DNA of 13,549 nucleotides, taken from contig CABZNM010000016.1 in NCBI GenBank assembly GCA_902527075.1, positions 1 to 13,549 of the forward strand, in the 5' to 3' direction. The notes beneath the pieces are model-generated. The model searched no databases and was not told where the DNA came from. It worked only from the letters and a program-made list of their open reading frames with translations. This DNA is from an uncultured Pelagibacteraceae bacterium. GTDB taxonomy: Bacteria; Pseudomonadota; Alphaproteobacteria; Pelagibacterales; AG-422-B15. Both the position numbers and the translations under genes were made by a program. Positions 1-8,433 of this stretch are shown here, in pieces (within the stretch, counting starts at the first letter, position 1; each line of letters opens with the position of its first letter).

Positions 1-1589
1 TCTATTCTTTTAAAATCGGGATGAATATTATTCTTATGTCTAAGCCTTAAAACTTTACTTTCTTTTACATTACATAGATTGGCAATTTTTTTATCTGAGA
101 AACCTAATGATTTAATATTTAATAAATCATCCGCACTCCGAGGTAGTCCATTTAATTTTAATTTTCTTTCTGCAATAACTATTCTCCTAATTTGACCAAT
201 AAACCAAGGGTCAATTTTTGAAGCCTTGTAAATTTCTGTTGTACTTTTACCAAATCGTAAAGCCTGTGCAACAAGAAGCAATCTGTCGGCTAGTGGCTTT
301 TTAAGCTCTAAAAGTATATTCTTTTTATTAAGCTTCTTTTTACTAAAATTAATTACTTGTTCATCAAATCCATCTAGACCTATTTCAAGAGACCTAAATG
401 CCTTTTGAATTGACTCTGGGAAGGAGCGACCAATAGCCATCACTTCCCCAACCGATTTCATAGAGCTAGATAAAAGAGGTTTAGTTAATTGAAACTTTTC
501 AAATGTAAATCTAGGTATTTTTGTCACTACATAATCTATTGTGGGTTCAAATGATGCAGGAGTGACTTTTGTTATTTCATTTTGAAGTTCGTCAAGCGTA
601 TATCCAACTGCCAGTTTTGCAGCAATTTTTGCAATAGGAAAGCCTGTTGCTTTAGATGCAAGTGCAGATGATCTAGAAACTCTAGGATTCATTTCTATAA
701 TTACTAGGCGACCATTTTTAGGATCAACTGCAAATTGAACATTTGAACCTCCAGTTTCCACGCCTATTTCTCTTAAACATGCAATGGATGCGTTTCTCAT
801 TATTTGGTATTCTTTATCAGTAAGAGTGAGAGCTGGAGCAATTGTAATTGAATCTCCAGTGTGTATACCCATTGGATCAACGTTTTCAATTGAACATATA
901 ATGATACAATTATCATTTTTATCTCGTACAACTTCCATTTCATATTCTTTCCAACCAGCAACAGATTCTTCAATCAGTATTTCGTTAATAGGTGAGTTAT
1001 AAAGTCCATAATTTGCAATCTCTTCAAATTCCTTTTGAGTAGAAGCAATTCCCCCACCAGTTCCTCCAAGAGTAAAAGAAGGTCTAATAATTACAGGCAG
1101 TCCAATTTTTTTTAGTGCCTTCTTTGCATCTTTAAAATTTCTAGCAATTTCAGCTTTAGGACATTCAAGTCCAATCTTCTTCATCGCCTTATAAAAGCTT
1201 TCTCGCTCCTCGGCTTTTTTTATTGCGTTTAAATTGGCACCAATCAGTTCGACTTTATTTTTTTTAAGTGTACCATTTTTTGATAAAGCTATTGCAATAT
1301 TAAGCGCAGTCTGTCCACCCATAGTAGGCAATAGTACGTCAGGCTTTTCTTTTTTTATTATTTTTGTCACAATATCTGGAGTTATAGGTTCAATATAAAC
1401 GACATCTGCTGTTTCAGGGTCTGTCATTATAGTAGCAGGATTAGAGTTTATCAGAATTACTCTATAACCTTCTTCTCTTAAAGCCTTACATGCTTGTGTA
1501 CCTGAGTAGTCAAATTCACAAGCTTGTCCTATGATAATTGGTCCAGCTCCAACTATTAATATAGATTTTATATCTTTTCTTTTAGGCAT
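1..1589 (-). CDS. carB: Carbamoyl-phosphate synthase large subunit, N-terminal half (cut by window edge)
   Basis: CarB makes carbamoyl phosphate from bicarbonate, ammonia (delivered by CarA) and two ATP, in the cytoplasm, for pyrimidine and arginine synthesis. I translated the minus strand from ATG at 1589-1587. The frame is open to the window edge and gives 529 codons of an expected ~1070. It begins [17 protein letters not shown] and contains the first ATP-grasp (carboxyphosphate) domain, about residues 1-400. R169 lies in [10 protein letters not shown], and E299, N301 and R303 lie in EMNPR, at the same numbers as the E. coli catalytic residues. The allosteric/oligomerisation domain begins after ~400 and is truncated. 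The second ATP-grasp and MGS-like regulatory domains lie outside the window. The start overlaps the carA end by 8 bp with no clear Shine-Dalgarno site, so translation is probably coupled to carA. Identification is very secure. Confidence 0.97.
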   Translation of the reverse strand, partial: MPKRKDIKSILIVGAGPIIIGQACEFDYSGTQACKALREEGYRVILINSNPATIMTDPETADVVYIEPITPDIVTKIIKKEKPDVLLPTMGGQTALNIAIALSKNGTLKKNKVELIGANLNAIKKAEERESFYKAMKKIGLECPKAEIARNFKDAKKALKKIGLPVIIRPSFTLGGTGGGIASTQKEFEEIANYGLYNSPINEILIEESVAGWKEYEMEVVRDKNDNCIIICSIENVDPMGIHTGDSITIAPALTLTDKEYQIMRNASIACLREIGVETGGSNVQFAVDPKNGRLVIIEMNPRVSRSSALASKATGFPIAKIAAKLAVGYTLDELQNEITKVTPASFEPTIDYVVTKIPRFTFEKFQLTKPLLSSSMKSVGEVMAIGRSFPESIQKAFRSLEIGLDGFDEQVINFSKKKLNKKNILLELKKPLADRLLLVAQALRFGKSTTEIYKASKIDPWFIGQIRRIVIAERKLKLNGLPRSADDLLNIKSLGFSDKKIANLCNVKESKVLRLRHKNNIHPDFKRI

Positions 1590-2730
1590 TAGAGGTCATC
1601 ATATTTTTAAATTTTGTAAATAAATAGTTACTGTCATGTGGCCCAGGACTTGCTTCTGGGTGATATTGAACAGAAAATAATTTTTTACTTTTATGCTGTA
1701 TACCTTCAATGCCGTTATCAAAAAGTGAAACATGAGTGACTTTAATATCTCTAGGAATTGACTTTCTGCTGACTTCAAAGCCATGATTTTGGCAAGTAAT
1801 TTCTACTTTACTATTTTCCAAATTTTTAACTGGATGGTTCGCTCCTCTGTGACCTTGAAACATTTTTTTTGTTTTAGCACCAAGAGCAATTGATAAAAGC
1901 TGATGTCCGAGACATATCCCAAATATAGGCAAATCATGTAAAATTAATTCCTTAATAATTGGTATTGCATATTTACCTGTTGCTTTGGGATCGCCTGGTC
2001 CATTTGAAAGAAAAATTCCATCAGGCTTGTAGCTTAAAATCATTGATGAAGGAGTTGTTGCAGGTACGATAATAATATTAGCGTTTAAATTTTGTAAACA
2101 ATTTAAAATATTTTTTTTAACTCCATAATCAATGGCTACAATTTTAAGTTTAGATTTAGGATTTTTATTTAAGATTTTTATTTTTTTACAAGTAACTTCC
2201 AAAGCAAGGTCAAGATTATTAAGTCCATGCCATTTTATAATTTCTTGCTTAAAAATTTTTAAGTCATTTCCATTTGTTTTTTCTGCTATCCCCCCTTTTA
2301 ATGCTCCGTCATTTCTAATTTTGTTAGTAAGTGCTCTTGTATCAACATTACATAAGCCAGGTATTCTTTTTTTTTTGAGCCAAGTATCTAAGTGTTGTAT
2401 TGACCTAAAGTTTGAAGGATCAGATATATCACAATTTATTATGACACCCTTTGCGAAGGATTTTTGAGCTTCATTATCATCAAAATTTGTACCTACATTG
2501 CCAATATGAGGAAAAGTAAAGTTGATGATTTGACCTGCATACGAAGGGTCAGTGATAATTTCTTGATATCCAGTCATTGAGGTATTGAAACATAATTCAC
2601 CAATTGATGACCCTTTGAATCCAATTTTAATGCCTGCAAATATGGTTCCATCTTCAAGAACAAGCTTTCCAGAAATAGGTTTAGGCCGAGTAGAACTAAG
2701 ATCTTTTTTCAACCTAATCGTCTTTGACAT
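1582..2730 (-). CDS. carA: Carbamoyl-phosphate synthase small (glutaminase) subunit
   Basis: This 382-residue protein is the usual length for CarA, the class I glutamine amidotransferase subunit that hydrolyses glutamine and channels ammonia to CarB. The N-terminal CPSase small-chain domain covers about residues 18-150, with the motifs [19 protein letters not shown] and NVDTRALT. The glutaminase domain follows from ~195. The triad is visible: Cys273 in [10 protein letters not shown], and His357 and Glu359 in [11 protein letters not shown], each offset by 4 from E. coli. The SNGPGDP motif (242-248) is also present. The start ATG is at 2730-2728. The family match begins about 18 residues in, so a slightly later start is conceivable, but no better Met exists nearby. 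No strong Shine-Dalgarno site is seen. It heads the carAB operon, divergent from yqeY. Confidence 0.97.
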   Translation of the reverse strand: MSKTIRLKKDLSSTRPKPISGKLVLEDGTIFAGIKIGFKGSSIGELCFNTSMTGYQEIITDPSYAGQIINFTFPHIGNVGTNFDDNEAQKSFAKGVIINCDISDPSNFRSIQHLDTWLKKKRIPGLCNVDTRALTNKIRNDGALKGGIAEKTNGNDLKIFKQEIIKWHGLNNLDLALEVTCKKIKILNKNPKSKLKIVAIDYGVKKNILNCLQNLNANIIIVPATTPSSMILSYKPDGIFLSNGPGDPKATGKYAIPIIKELILHDLPIFGICLGHQLLSIALGAKTKKMFQGHRGANHPVKNLENSKVEITCQNHGFEVSRKSIPRDIKVTHVSLFDNGIEGIQHKSKKLFSVQYHPEASPGPHDSNYLFTKFKNMMTSNA

Positions 2731-2742
2731 TTAAAATGATTC

Positions 2743-2760
2743 TAGATTTATAGAAATCTA
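2743..2760. repeat. Perfect inverted repeat in the carA leader
   Basis: The arms TAGATTT (2743-2749) and AAATCTA (2754-2760) are perfectly complementary around a 4-base centre, and end 12 bp upstream of the carA ATG. This could be a protein operator or a small RNA hairpin overlapping the carA ribosome entry site. The stem is A/T-rich with only one G-C pair, so an RNA hairpin would be weak. No regulator is encoded in the window. Confidence 0.4.
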
Positions 2761-2784
2761 ATGCAATTGTGCTGTTGATGCAAT
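2761..2784. repeat. Direct repeat pair ATGCAAT
   Basis: ATGCAAT occurs at 2761-2767 and again at 2778-2784, 17 bp apart start to start. A related ATTGCAA lies at 2815-2821. The spacing is not an exact number of helical turns (about 1.6). It could be a binding-site pair between the divergent genes, or chance in A/T-rich DNA. Confidence 0.25.
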
Positions 2785-2789
2785 ACTAG

Positions 2790-2795
2790 ATTATA
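2790..2795 (-). promoter_or_regulatory. Candidate -10 box for carAB
   Basis: Read on the minus strand, this is a consensus TATAAT. Transcription would start near 2783, giving a ~53-nt leader before the carA ATG, which would include the 7-bp inverted repeat at 2743-2760. A TTGCAA at 2816-2821 could serve as -35, but the 20-bp spacing is long. A 17-bp spacing gives CAATAA, a poor match. Confidence 0.45.
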
Positions 2796-2860
2796 TGAGA
2801 AATTATTAACTTTTATTGCAAGTGTTTCCCGTTTGAGGTAAGTACTTTTTTATTAAAAAA

Positions 2861-3316
2861 ATGAAAGATGCAATCTCAAACAAACTCACTAATTCCCTCA
2901 AATCTGGCGAAAAAGAGAGAATACGTACCTTGCGCCTTATTTTGGCAGCAATTAAAGACAAAGAAATAGCCACTAGATCTTCTGGTCAAGATGCAACAAT
3001 TACTGACGAGAATATAATACAAATTTTAAAAAAAATGGTTAAGCAAAGGAATGATTCGATTGAAATGTTTGATAAGGCTGGTCGGGATGAGTTATCATCA
3101 AAGGAGAAAAATGAGATTAGTATTATCAATGAATTTTTGCCTGAACAATTAAGCGTCGAAGAAACATCAAAACTGTGTGAAAATGCAATTCAAGCCAGCA
3201 ATGCCGAAACTATCAAAGAGATTGGAAAGGTAATAAAATACTTAAGAGAAAATAGTACTTCGTCACTTGATATGGCTCTTGCGAGTAAGATTTTAAAGGA
3301 AAAGCTTCAAAAATAG
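2861..3316 (+). CDS. yqeY: GatB/YqeY domain-containing protein
   Basis: At 151 residues this has the normal length of the stand-alone YqeY family, small helical proteins related to the C-terminal tRNA-binding domain of the GatB amidotransferase subunit. Their exact role is unsettled. Family signatures are visible: LRLILAAIKDKEI near residues 25-37, IQILKKMVKQRNDSIEMF (53-70), and INEFLPEQLS near 110-119. The C-terminal part contains IKEIGKVIKYL. The sequence is rich in Lys and Glu, with no signal peptide or membrane segment. It is first in a plus-strand run with dnaG (50-bp gap) and rpoD, an arrangement familiar in Alphaproteobacteria. No good Shine-Dalgarno site precedes ATG 2861; the A-run just upstream may help initiation. 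Confidence 0.92.
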   Translation: MKDAISNKLTNSLKSGEKERIRTLRLILAAIKDKEIATRSSGQDATITDENIIQILKKMVKQRNDSIEMFDKAGRDELSSKEKNEISIINEFLPEQLSVEETSKLCENAIQASNAETIKEIGKVIKYLRENSTSSLDMALASKILKEKLQK

Positions 3317-3354
3317 TTTATTTTATTAAATCAATTTTAAACTTAATTTTTATG

Positions 3355-3360
3355 TATACT
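3355..3360 (+). promoter_or_regulatory. Candidate -10 box immediately upstream of dnaG
   Basis: TATACT differs from the TATAAT consensus at one base. If used, the transcription start (7 bp after the box) would fall at 3367, which is the A of the dnaG ATG, predicting a leaderless mRNA. No convincing -35 box is seen 16-18 bp upstream. No Shine-Dalgarno site precedes dnaG, which fits leaderless or A/T-rich-leader initiation. Confidence 0.35.
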
Positions 3361-3366
3361 GTCTAA

Positions 3367-5166
3367 ATGGCGAGATATTCAAAAGAGTTCATTACAGAAA
3401 TTAAGTCAAGATTGAGAGTTTCGGATGTAGTTGGTAAATATGTCAAGCTTTCTCAACGTGGAAACGAATTTGTTGGATTAAGTCCATTCAAGAATGAAAA
3501 AACTCCCTCGTTTACGATCAATGATGAAAAAGAATTTTATCATTGCTTTAGTACTGCAGAACATGGAGATATTTTTTCGTTTTTGATGAAGCATAAAAAT
3601 ATGTCATACCCTGAGTCGATTGAAACTCTTGCAAAACAGGCTGGATTAGATCCTGAGAGAGGAATTATAAGGGACAAAAATTTCAAAGAAAATAATTACA
3701 GTGTATTAAAAGTTATCATGAAGGACGCTGCAGAGTTTTATCATCATGGTTTATTAAAAAATAAAAAAACAATGGATTACCTTGAACAAAGATCGGTTAA
3801 CAGTGAAATAATTAAAAATTTTGGTTTGGGTTATGCAGATCAAAAAGGCAATAGTCTTTTTAATTATTTAAAAAACAAAGGTTATGAAATCAAGGATATG
3901 ATTTCATTAGGTTTAGTAAAAAAAATAAAAGACGCAGAAAATTATTATGATTTTTTTAGAAATCGATTAATGTTTCCAATTAAAGATTATAGGTCAATTA
4001 TAATAGCATTTGGCGGTAGGGCATTAGATAGTTCCCCAATTAAATATATAAATTCGTCAGACAACCCAATCTTTAAAAAAAGTTTTCAACTTTATAATCT
4101 TGATCTTGCTATAAAAGAAAATCGAAAGGTCAAAGATCTTATAATTGTTGAGGGTTATATGGATGTTATATCATTATTTCAAAATAATTTTAAAACAACA
4201 GTAGCTCCTTTGGGTACAGCTCTCACCTCATATCAACTTGAGAGATCATGGAAAGTTTGTGAAAGTCCAATAATACTTTTTGATGGAGATGAAGCTGGAC
4301 AAAAAGCCTCAATTAGGGCTTCGATCTTAGCGCTAAATAATCTGAAACCTGATCTTTCACTAAGATTTTGTATATTACCAGTTGATACAGATCCAGACGA
4401 CTTCATTAAAAAATATGGACCATCAGAATTGTCCTCAAAATTAGATAGTAGTTATTCTCTCTCAGAATTTATTTGGAAAAATGAGTTAGACAGAGAAAAG
4501 CTATCAACACCTGAGAAAAAAGCAGGTTTCGAAAAAAGAATTAGGTCGTTAGTAAAAAAAATAAATAATGATACTGTAAAACAGTATTATTCAAGGTATT
4601 TTGAATCCCAACTGAATAGCTATAAATTTCCCTCTAAGAAATATATAAACAGAGATAATCAGTATAATAATTTATCAATTTCGCAAGAAATTTCTGAGAG
4701 TGATAGAGCTGACAAAAGTTCTCATGTCTCTTCAACAAGAGAAAAGATCATTATTCTTGCATTAATTGAGAATCCTTTTTTATTAGACAAATATTCAGAG
4801 GAGCTTGGGCAATTAATCTTCAATGATGAAAAGCTTAATAAAATTGTAAGTGAGGTTCTCGAATTTTCCTCATTAAATATCAATAAAGACCTTGAAAACA
4901 CCGATTTAAAGTCATATCTAGAAAATAAGGGTTTAAATCAGTTAATAAATTATCTATATAGACCTTCTCTGATTAACACCTATAAGGGAATGATTAATGA
5001 TGCCCAAAATATAGTAGAGAGAAATTTTCTTGAAATGATTAGTGTGCACAAGGATCTATCAAATCAAAGTGAGCTCTCAGAAGCCTATCTTGATTTTGAA
5101 CAGAACATGGATGATAAAAGTTATAAGAACTTTTTGAAGATTAAAAATGAAACATTAAAGGAATAG
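3367..5166 (+). CDS. dnaG: DNA primase, with degenerate zinc-binding domain
   Basis: DnaG (599 residues) makes RNA primers for Okazaki fragments and works with the replicative helicase. The N-terminal domain (1-~100) keeps the family scaffold NEKTPSFT (43-50) and EFYHCF, but the CPFH...HCFGC zinc ligands of E. coli read Ser39, Lys42, Cys60 and Thr63, so only one of four remains. The catalytic core is intact: FRNRLMFPI (197-205), IAFGGR (213-218), and TOPRIM motifs VEGYMDV with Glu262, DGDEAG with Asp306 and Asp308, and DPDD (342-345). The region after ~450 corresponds to the poorly conserved helicase-interaction domain. From memory, other alphaproteobacterial primases also carry SPF-type replacements at this site, so this is probably a lineage trait and not decay. 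The gene ends one base before rpoD starts. Confidence 0.96.
   Translation: MARYSKEFITEIKSRLRVSDVVGKYVKLSQRGNEFVGLSPFKNEKTPSFTINDEKEFYHCFSTAEHGDIFSFLMKHKNMSYPESIETLAKQAGLDPERGIIRDKNFKENNYSVLKVIMKDAAEFYHHGLLKNKKTMDYLEQRSVNSEIIKNFGLGYADQKGNSLFNYLKNKGYEIKDMISLGLVKKIKDAENYYDFFRNRLMFPIKDYRSIIIAFGGRALDSSPIKYINSSDNPIFKKSFQLYNLDLAIKENRKVKDLIIVEGYMDVISLFQNNFKTTVAPLGTALTSYQLERSWKVCESPIILFDGDEAGQKASIRASILALNNLKPDLSLRFCILPVDTDPDDFIKKYGPSELSSKLDSSYSLSEFIWKNELDREKLSTPEKKAGFEKRIRSLVKKINNDTVKQYYSRYFESQLNSYKFPSKKYINRDNQYNNLSISQEISESDRADKSSHVSSTREKIIILALIENPFLLDKYSEELGQLIFNDEKLNKIVSEVLEFSSLNINKDLENTDLKSYLENKGLNQLINYLYRPSLINTYKGMINDAQNIVERNFLEMISVHKDLSNQSELSEAYLDFEQNMDDKSYKNFLKIKNETLKE
5158..5162 (+). promoter_or_regulatory. 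Shine-Dalgarno site for rpoD, within the dnaG end
   Basis: AAGGA, inside the last dnaG codons, lies 5 bp before GTG 5168. It is one of the few recognisable Shine-Dalgarno sites in the window and supports the GTG start, since the next in-frame Met is residue 121. It also implies rpoD translation is coupled to dnaG termination. Confidence 0.6.
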
Positions 5167-5167
5167 C

Positions 5168-7186
5168 GTGATTAAAAAACGTGGTAGAAAAAAGAAGCAG
5201 CTAAAAAATGAACATGAGAGTGGTGCTTCTCATTTGCAAGAAACAGATGGACCGGTACTAGATCTTGAAAAATCAATAATTAAAAAATTAATTAAACAAG
5301 GTAAGAAAGATGGTTATCTTACAAACGATTTAATCAGAAAATCATTTCCAGAAAATAAATTCACCTCAGAACAAATAGAACAATATACTACGAAGTTATC
5401 TCAAGTAGGGTTTGATATAATTGACTCAGATGACTCTGATAGTGAAGACGAAAAAGATGATGATCAGGCTACAGGTAAATCAGGTGGTGAAAAAACTGAC
5501 GATCCTGTTAAACTATATCTAAGAGAAATGGGTACAGTAGATCTTCTTTCTCGAGAAGGTGAAATCGCTATTGCAAAAAGAATTGAAGCTGGTCAAGAGG
5601 CAATGATATCTGGTCTTTGTGAAAGCCCACTAACACTGAAAGCTATATTAGATTGGAGAGACGACATAATTGATGAAAAAATTACTCTGAGAGAAGTCAT
5701 TGATTTAGAGTCACTGTTTGAAGAGTCCCCAAATAAAAAAGAATTAAGTAAAAAGATAAAGGAAGCTAAAAAAAGAAAAGAGCTTGAAGAAAAAGAAGAA
5801 ATCAGAAAAAGAAAAGAGCTTGAAAAAAAGTCAGCTACTTATGGTGATGACTCTGAGCCTATGATTGAAACTACTACTGAGCAGGTTTTTGAAGAATATG
5901 AAGATGCAGATGACGAATTAAATGTGTCGATTACAATAATGGAGGACGAATTAAAACCTCAGATTCTCGAGACCTTTGCGAAGTTGAATAAAAGCTTTAA
6001 GAAATTACAAAAGCTTCAAAAAAATAAAATTGAATTTCAAGAAAAGGGTAGGGAATTTCCTTTAAGGTCGGAAAAAAATTATCAACAATCTAAATCAGTA
6101 GTTGTTGATTTAATCAGAGGTCTTCAAATTAATACAAATAAAATAGAAGAGCTCATAAATAAACTTTACAAAATTAATAGAGAAATTGTAGGTTTGGAAG
6201 GAAAATTGTTGAGGCTTGCGATTCAATATAAAATCTCAAGAGAGGAATTTCTTGCTAAATATATTGGCAACGAAAACAATCCATATTGGCTAAGAAAAAT
6301 TACTCGTTTATCAGGTTGGGAAAAATTTGTTAAACATGAAAAAAATAGCATTAAGGAAATCATGAATGATGTAAGAGCTTCAGCAAGCGACATTGGTTTA
6401 ACTTTAAATGAATTCAAACGAATTGTAAGCAATGTTCAAAAAGGTGAGAGAGAGTCAAGTATTGCAAAAAAAGAAATGATTGAGGCTAATCTAAGACTAG
6501 TTATTTCGATAGCTAAAAAGTATACAAACAGAGGACTTCAATTTCTTGACCTAATTCAAGAGGGAAATATTGGCCTTATGAAGGCAGTCGATAAGTTTGA
6601 ATACAGAAGAGGTTATAAGTTTTCAACTTATGCTACTTGGTGGATAAGACAAGCAATTACAAGATCTATAGCAGACCAAGCTAGAACTATAAGAATTCCA
6701 GTTCATATGATAGAAACAATTAATAAGATTGTTAGGACTCAGAGACTTCTATTAAATGAAATTGGCAGAGAACCTACGCCTGAGGAAATATCAATAAAAT
6801 TAAATATGCCTCTAGAAAAAGTAAGGAAAGTTTTAAAAATTGCAAAAGAACCCGTTAGTTTAGAGACACCAGTTGGAGACGAAGAGGATAGTCATCTTGG
6901 TGATTTTATACAGGATGAAAATGCGGTAATTCCGATAGATGCAGCTATACACTCAAATCTAAGACAAACTACAACAAAAATACTTTCTTCATTGACGCCT
7001 AGGGAAGAAAGAGTTTTGAGAATGCGGTTTGGCATTGGTATGAATTCAGATCATACTCTTGAAGAAGTCGGGCAACAATTCTCAGTTACTCGAGAGAGAA
7101 TAAGACAGATTGAGGCAAAAGCATTGAGGAAATTAAAGCATCCTACGCGTGCAAAACTTCTTAAGAGCTTTCTGGACAAAAACTAA
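5168..7186 (+). CDS. rpoD: RNA polymerase primary sigma factor (sigma-70/RpoD)
   Basis: The 672-residue protein has the full layout of a group 1 sigma factor. Region 1.1 spans roughly residues 30-90, followed by an acidic linker (86-100). Region 1.2 has [12 protein letters not shown] (111-122). A non-conserved region of about 290 residues includes a Lys/Glu-rich, probably coiled stretch (190-222). Region 2 has [12 protein letters not shown] (441-452), [19 protein letters not shown] and [13 protein letters not shown]. Region 3 starts near 510. Region 4 has [14 protein letters not shown] (609-622) and the helix-turn-helix [18 protein letters not shown]. The GTG start sits one base after the dnaG stop, with AAGGA 5 bp upstream. 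The long region 1.1 and the linkage to dnaG distinguish it from alternative sigma factors such as RpoH. The tRNA follows 41 bp downstream with no clear terminator between them. Confidence 0.97.
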   Translation: MIKKRGRKKKQLKNEHESGASHLQETDGPVLDLEKSIIKKLIKQGKKDGYLTNDLIRKSFPENKFTSEQIEQYTTKLSQVGFDIIDSDDSDSEDEKDDDQATGKSGGEKTDDPVKLYLREMGTVDLLSREGEIAIAKRIEAGQEAMISGLCESPLTLKAILDWRDDIIDEKITLREVIDLESLFEESPNKKELSKKIKEAKKRKELEEKEEIRKRKELEKKSATYGDDSEPMIETTTEQVFEEYEDADDELNVSITIMEDELKPQILETFAKLNKSFKKLQKLQKNKIEFQEKGREFPLRSEKNYQQSKSVVVDLIRGLQINTNKIEELINKLYKINREIVGLEGKLLRLAIQYKISREEFLAKYIGNENNPYWLRKITRLSGWEKFVKHEKNSIKEIMNDVRASASDIGLTLNEFKRIVSNVQKGERESSIAKKEMIEANLRLVISIAKKYTNRGLQFLDLIQEGNIGLMKAVDKFEYRRGYKFSTYATWWIRQAITRSIADQARTIRIPVHMIETINKIVRTQRLLLNEIGREPTPEEISIKLNMPLEKVRKVLKIAKEPVSLETPVGDEEDSHLGDFIQDENAVIPIDAAIHSNLRQTTTKILSSLTPREERVLRMRFGIGMNSDHTLEEVGQQFSVTRERIRQIEAKALRKLKHPTRAKLLKSFLDKN

Positions 7187-7227
7187 TCCTGTATAGATTG
7201 GTATTTTTTGTATATAAATTTTACTAG

Positions 7228-7304
7228 GGGCCCATAGCTCAGTTGGTTAGAGCCCTCCGCTCATAACGGAGTTGTCCCAGGTTCGAGTCCTGGTGGGCCC
7301 ACCA
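7228..7304 (+). tRNA. tRNA-Ile2 (anticodon CAT, expected to be lysidine-modified)
   Basis: A 77-nt cloverleaf with encoded CCA. The acceptor stem GGGCCCA/TGGGCCC, D stem GCTC/GAGC, anticodon stem CTCCG/CGGAG and T stem CCAGG/CCTGG all pair fully. The loop is CTCATAA with CAT at 7262-7264. CAT could mean Met or the AUA-reading Ile2. Isoleucine identity elements are present: A73, C4-G69, U12-A23, C29-G41, A37 and A38. The acceptor stem also lacks the initiator C1-A72 mismatch. I therefore call Ile2, which needs TilS to convert C34 to lysidine. Position 26 is C, where a purine is usual. It may be transcribed with rpoD or from its own weak A/T-rich promoter. Confidence 0.93.
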
Positions 7305-7316
7305 GAAAAAGTAAAT

Positions 7317-7337
7317 TTTAACCCTTAAATATTTTTT
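7317..7337 (+). terminator. Weak candidate terminator after the tRNA
   Basis: TTTAA (7317-7321), a CCC loop and TTAAA (7325-7329) form a 5-bp all-A/T stem followed by TATTTTTT. The layout is that of an intrinsic terminator, but the stem is thermodynamically poor, so it may only attenuate. Confidence 0.25.
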
Positions 7338-7346
7338 AACATATTT

Positions 7347-7352
7347 TATAGT
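7347..7352 (+). promoter_or_regulatory. Candidate -10 box for the hydrolase-to-transporter run
   Basis: TATAGT would place transcription start near 7359, two bases before ATG 7361 of the TauD-like relic frame and ~82 bp before the hydrolase ATG. The -35 position at 17-bp spacing (CTTAAA) is a poor match. If real, this is probably the old promoter of the lost dioxygenase gene, now serving the hydrolase. Confidence 0.25.
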
Positions 7353-7360
7353 TGAGAAAT

Positions 7361-7447
7361 ATGTCTCTTAGTATAATCGCCTCAGAACAGGCTTGTGGCG
7401 CTGAATTAATAGGAATTGATTTAAAAAAAGATTTATCCATATGTTAA
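7361..7447 (+). pseudogene. N-terminal relic of a TauD/TfdA-family dioxygenase
   Basis: ATG at 7361 opens a 28-codon frame whose residues 5-26 read IIASEQACGAELIGIDLKKDLS (shown here as IIASEQACGAELI then GIDLKKDLS). This closely resembles the conserved start of TauD/TfdA Fe(II)/2-oxoglutarate dioxygenases, which have the pattern (A/C)GAEhxGhDLxxxLS. Nothing of the iron-binding HxD...H core follows; the frame stops with TAA at 7445-7447. The hydrolase ATG (7441) overlaps this end by 7 bp, so similarity is lost almost exactly where the next gene begins. I infer a deletion or replacement that fused the promoter and first ~26 codons of a dioxygenase gene to the hydrolase gene. Alternatively it is now a translated leader peptide coupled to the hydrolase. 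The family match is from memory, over a short stretch. Confidence 0.6.
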
Positions 7448-8418
7448 AAGTTAAAAGGATTTTAAAATACTTTTTATTACTCACACTAATTTTATTAGCA
7501 TTCATTATCTATAACTCCGTATACTTTGATATACCAAAAGAAAGTGTTATTGCGAAACATGCAAAGGGAGCTTCAGAATTTATTGAATTAAAAGATGGGT
7601 CATTAATTCATGTAAGGGATGAAGGTAATAAAAATGGTAATACTTTAGTTTTAATTCACGGATCTAATGGGTCTCTTTTTAATTTCGAAAGTATGAATAA
7701 ATTTTTAATAAATGATTTTAGAGTAGTATCACTAGATTTACCTGCTCATGGATTAACAGGTCCAGTAAATAGTAATAATTATTCTTTTGATGGGTTTATA
7801 ACGGTGATTAATGAAGTGCTTGAAATAAAGAAAATTAATCAATTTTTCTTAGCAGGCCACTCAATGGGTGGCAGAGTTGTATGGAATTATACAATTGACT
7901 ATCCAGAAAAAGTAAGCGGCCTAATCATTATAGGCTCACTTTTTTTAGCAAATGAAAAGGAATATAGAGAATTTCAATCTGATAATAAACCACCGATTGT
8001 TTTTAAACTCTTTGACATACCATTTTTTAGAATGCTGCTGGGCTATATCACACCTAGAATAATGGTTAGTCAGGTAGCTAAGCAAATGGTTTACGACCAA
8101 ACAATTATGACCGATGAATTAATTGATCAATTTCACGATATAATTTTACTTGAAGGCTCTAGAGAGGCAATGGGCTATGTGATAGTAAATACAGATAAAA
8201 ATATTGTCGCTGATCCTAAGTTACTTCGAGAAATAAATGTTCCTACTACGATTCTCCACGGAGAAGAAGATAACGTAATTGATGTTAGATATAACAAACA
8301 TTTTTTAGAAAATATTCCTGATATTAATTTAATTTCATATTCTAAAGTTGGTCATATGCCTCCAATGGAAATTCCAGAGGTCTTAGCTAATGATATAAAA
8401 AAATTTATTTTAAATTAA
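7441..8418 (+). CDS. Membrane-anchored alpha/beta hydrolase
   Basis: A 325-residue serine hydrolase of the alpha/beta fold; the substrate is unknown. One N-terminal membrane segment (about residues 7-25, flanked by Lys and Arg) would anchor it with the catalytic domain in the periplasm; no clear lipobox or cleavage site is seen. Core motifs in order are LVLIHGSNG (oxyanion region, HG at 73-74), LDLPAHGLTG (98-107), the nucleophile elbow GHSMGG with Ser141, the acid candidate Asp277 in LHGEEDNVID, and His305 in KVGHMPPMEIPE. The closest broad type is the esterase/lipase or haloperoxidase-like group. The start at 7441 is supported by the membrane segment beginning right after it, but no Shine-Dalgarno site is visible. 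The start overlaps the dioxygenase relic, so translational coupling is possible. The next gene follows after 15 bp. Confidence 0.88.
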   Translation: MLKVKRILKYFLLLTLILLAFIIYNSVYFDIPKESVIAKHAKGASEFIELKDGSLIHVRDEGNKNGNTLVLIHGSNGSLFNFESMNKFLINDFRVVSLDLPAHGLTGPVNSNNYSFDGFITVINEVLEIKKINQFFLAGHSMGGRVVWNYTIDYPEKVSGLIIIGSLFLANEKEYREFQSDNKPPIVFKLFDIPFFRMLLGYITPRIMVSQVAKQMVYDQTIMTDELIDQFHDIILLEGSREAMGYVIVNTDKNIVADPKLLREINVPTTILHGEEDNVIDVRYNKHFLENIPDINLISYSKVGHMPPMEIPEVLANDIKKFILN

Positions 8419-8433
8419 GCATTTGTAGATTAT

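Larger units (their letters stand above)
2731..2860. promoter_or_regulatory. Divergent carAB / yqeY-dnaG-rpoD intergenic region
   Basis: These 130 bp separate two divergent operons and must hold the start signals for both. On the minus strand there is a perfect TATAAT. On the plus strand only weak matches are seen, such as TTGTGC (2767-2772) with TTATAT (2791-2796) at 18-bp spacing, or TTGCAA (2816-2821) with TAAGTA (2839-2844). A GAGG at 2835-2838 lies 22 bp before the yqeY ATG, too far for a normal Shine-Dalgarno site. An inverted repeat and direct repeats in this region are listed separately. Promoter assignment is by eye only. Confidence 0.6.

Noticed and set aside
784..1002. 72-codon plus-strand frame
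   Set aside because: It lies wholly inside carB in the antisense direction, over catalytic-domain sequence, and shows no family features.
1599..1784. 61-codon minus-strand frame
   Set aside because: Shifted-frame shadow of the carA C-terminal glutaminase region.
2132..2467. 111-codon plus-strand frame rich in Phe, Leu and Ser
   Set aside because: Antisense to carA; the hydrophobicity is what the reverse complement of Lys/Glu-rich A/T-rich codons gives.
5735..5835. Repetitive Lys/Glu-rich purine stretch in rpoD as a repeat expansion or frameshift
   Set aside because: The frame is continuous and the charged coiled segment falls in the sigma non-conserved region, which varies freely in this family.
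6223..6432. 69-codon minus-strand frame
   Set aside because: Antisense to rpoD in its non-conserved region, with no supporting signals.
7187..7227. Terminator between rpoD and the tRNA
   Set aside because: There is a T-run at 7203-7209 but no stem longer than about 4 bp before it.
7282..7304. tRNA 3' end as a phage or island attachment site
   Set aside because: No second copy of the tRNA 3' end and no integrase or mobility gene was found in the window.
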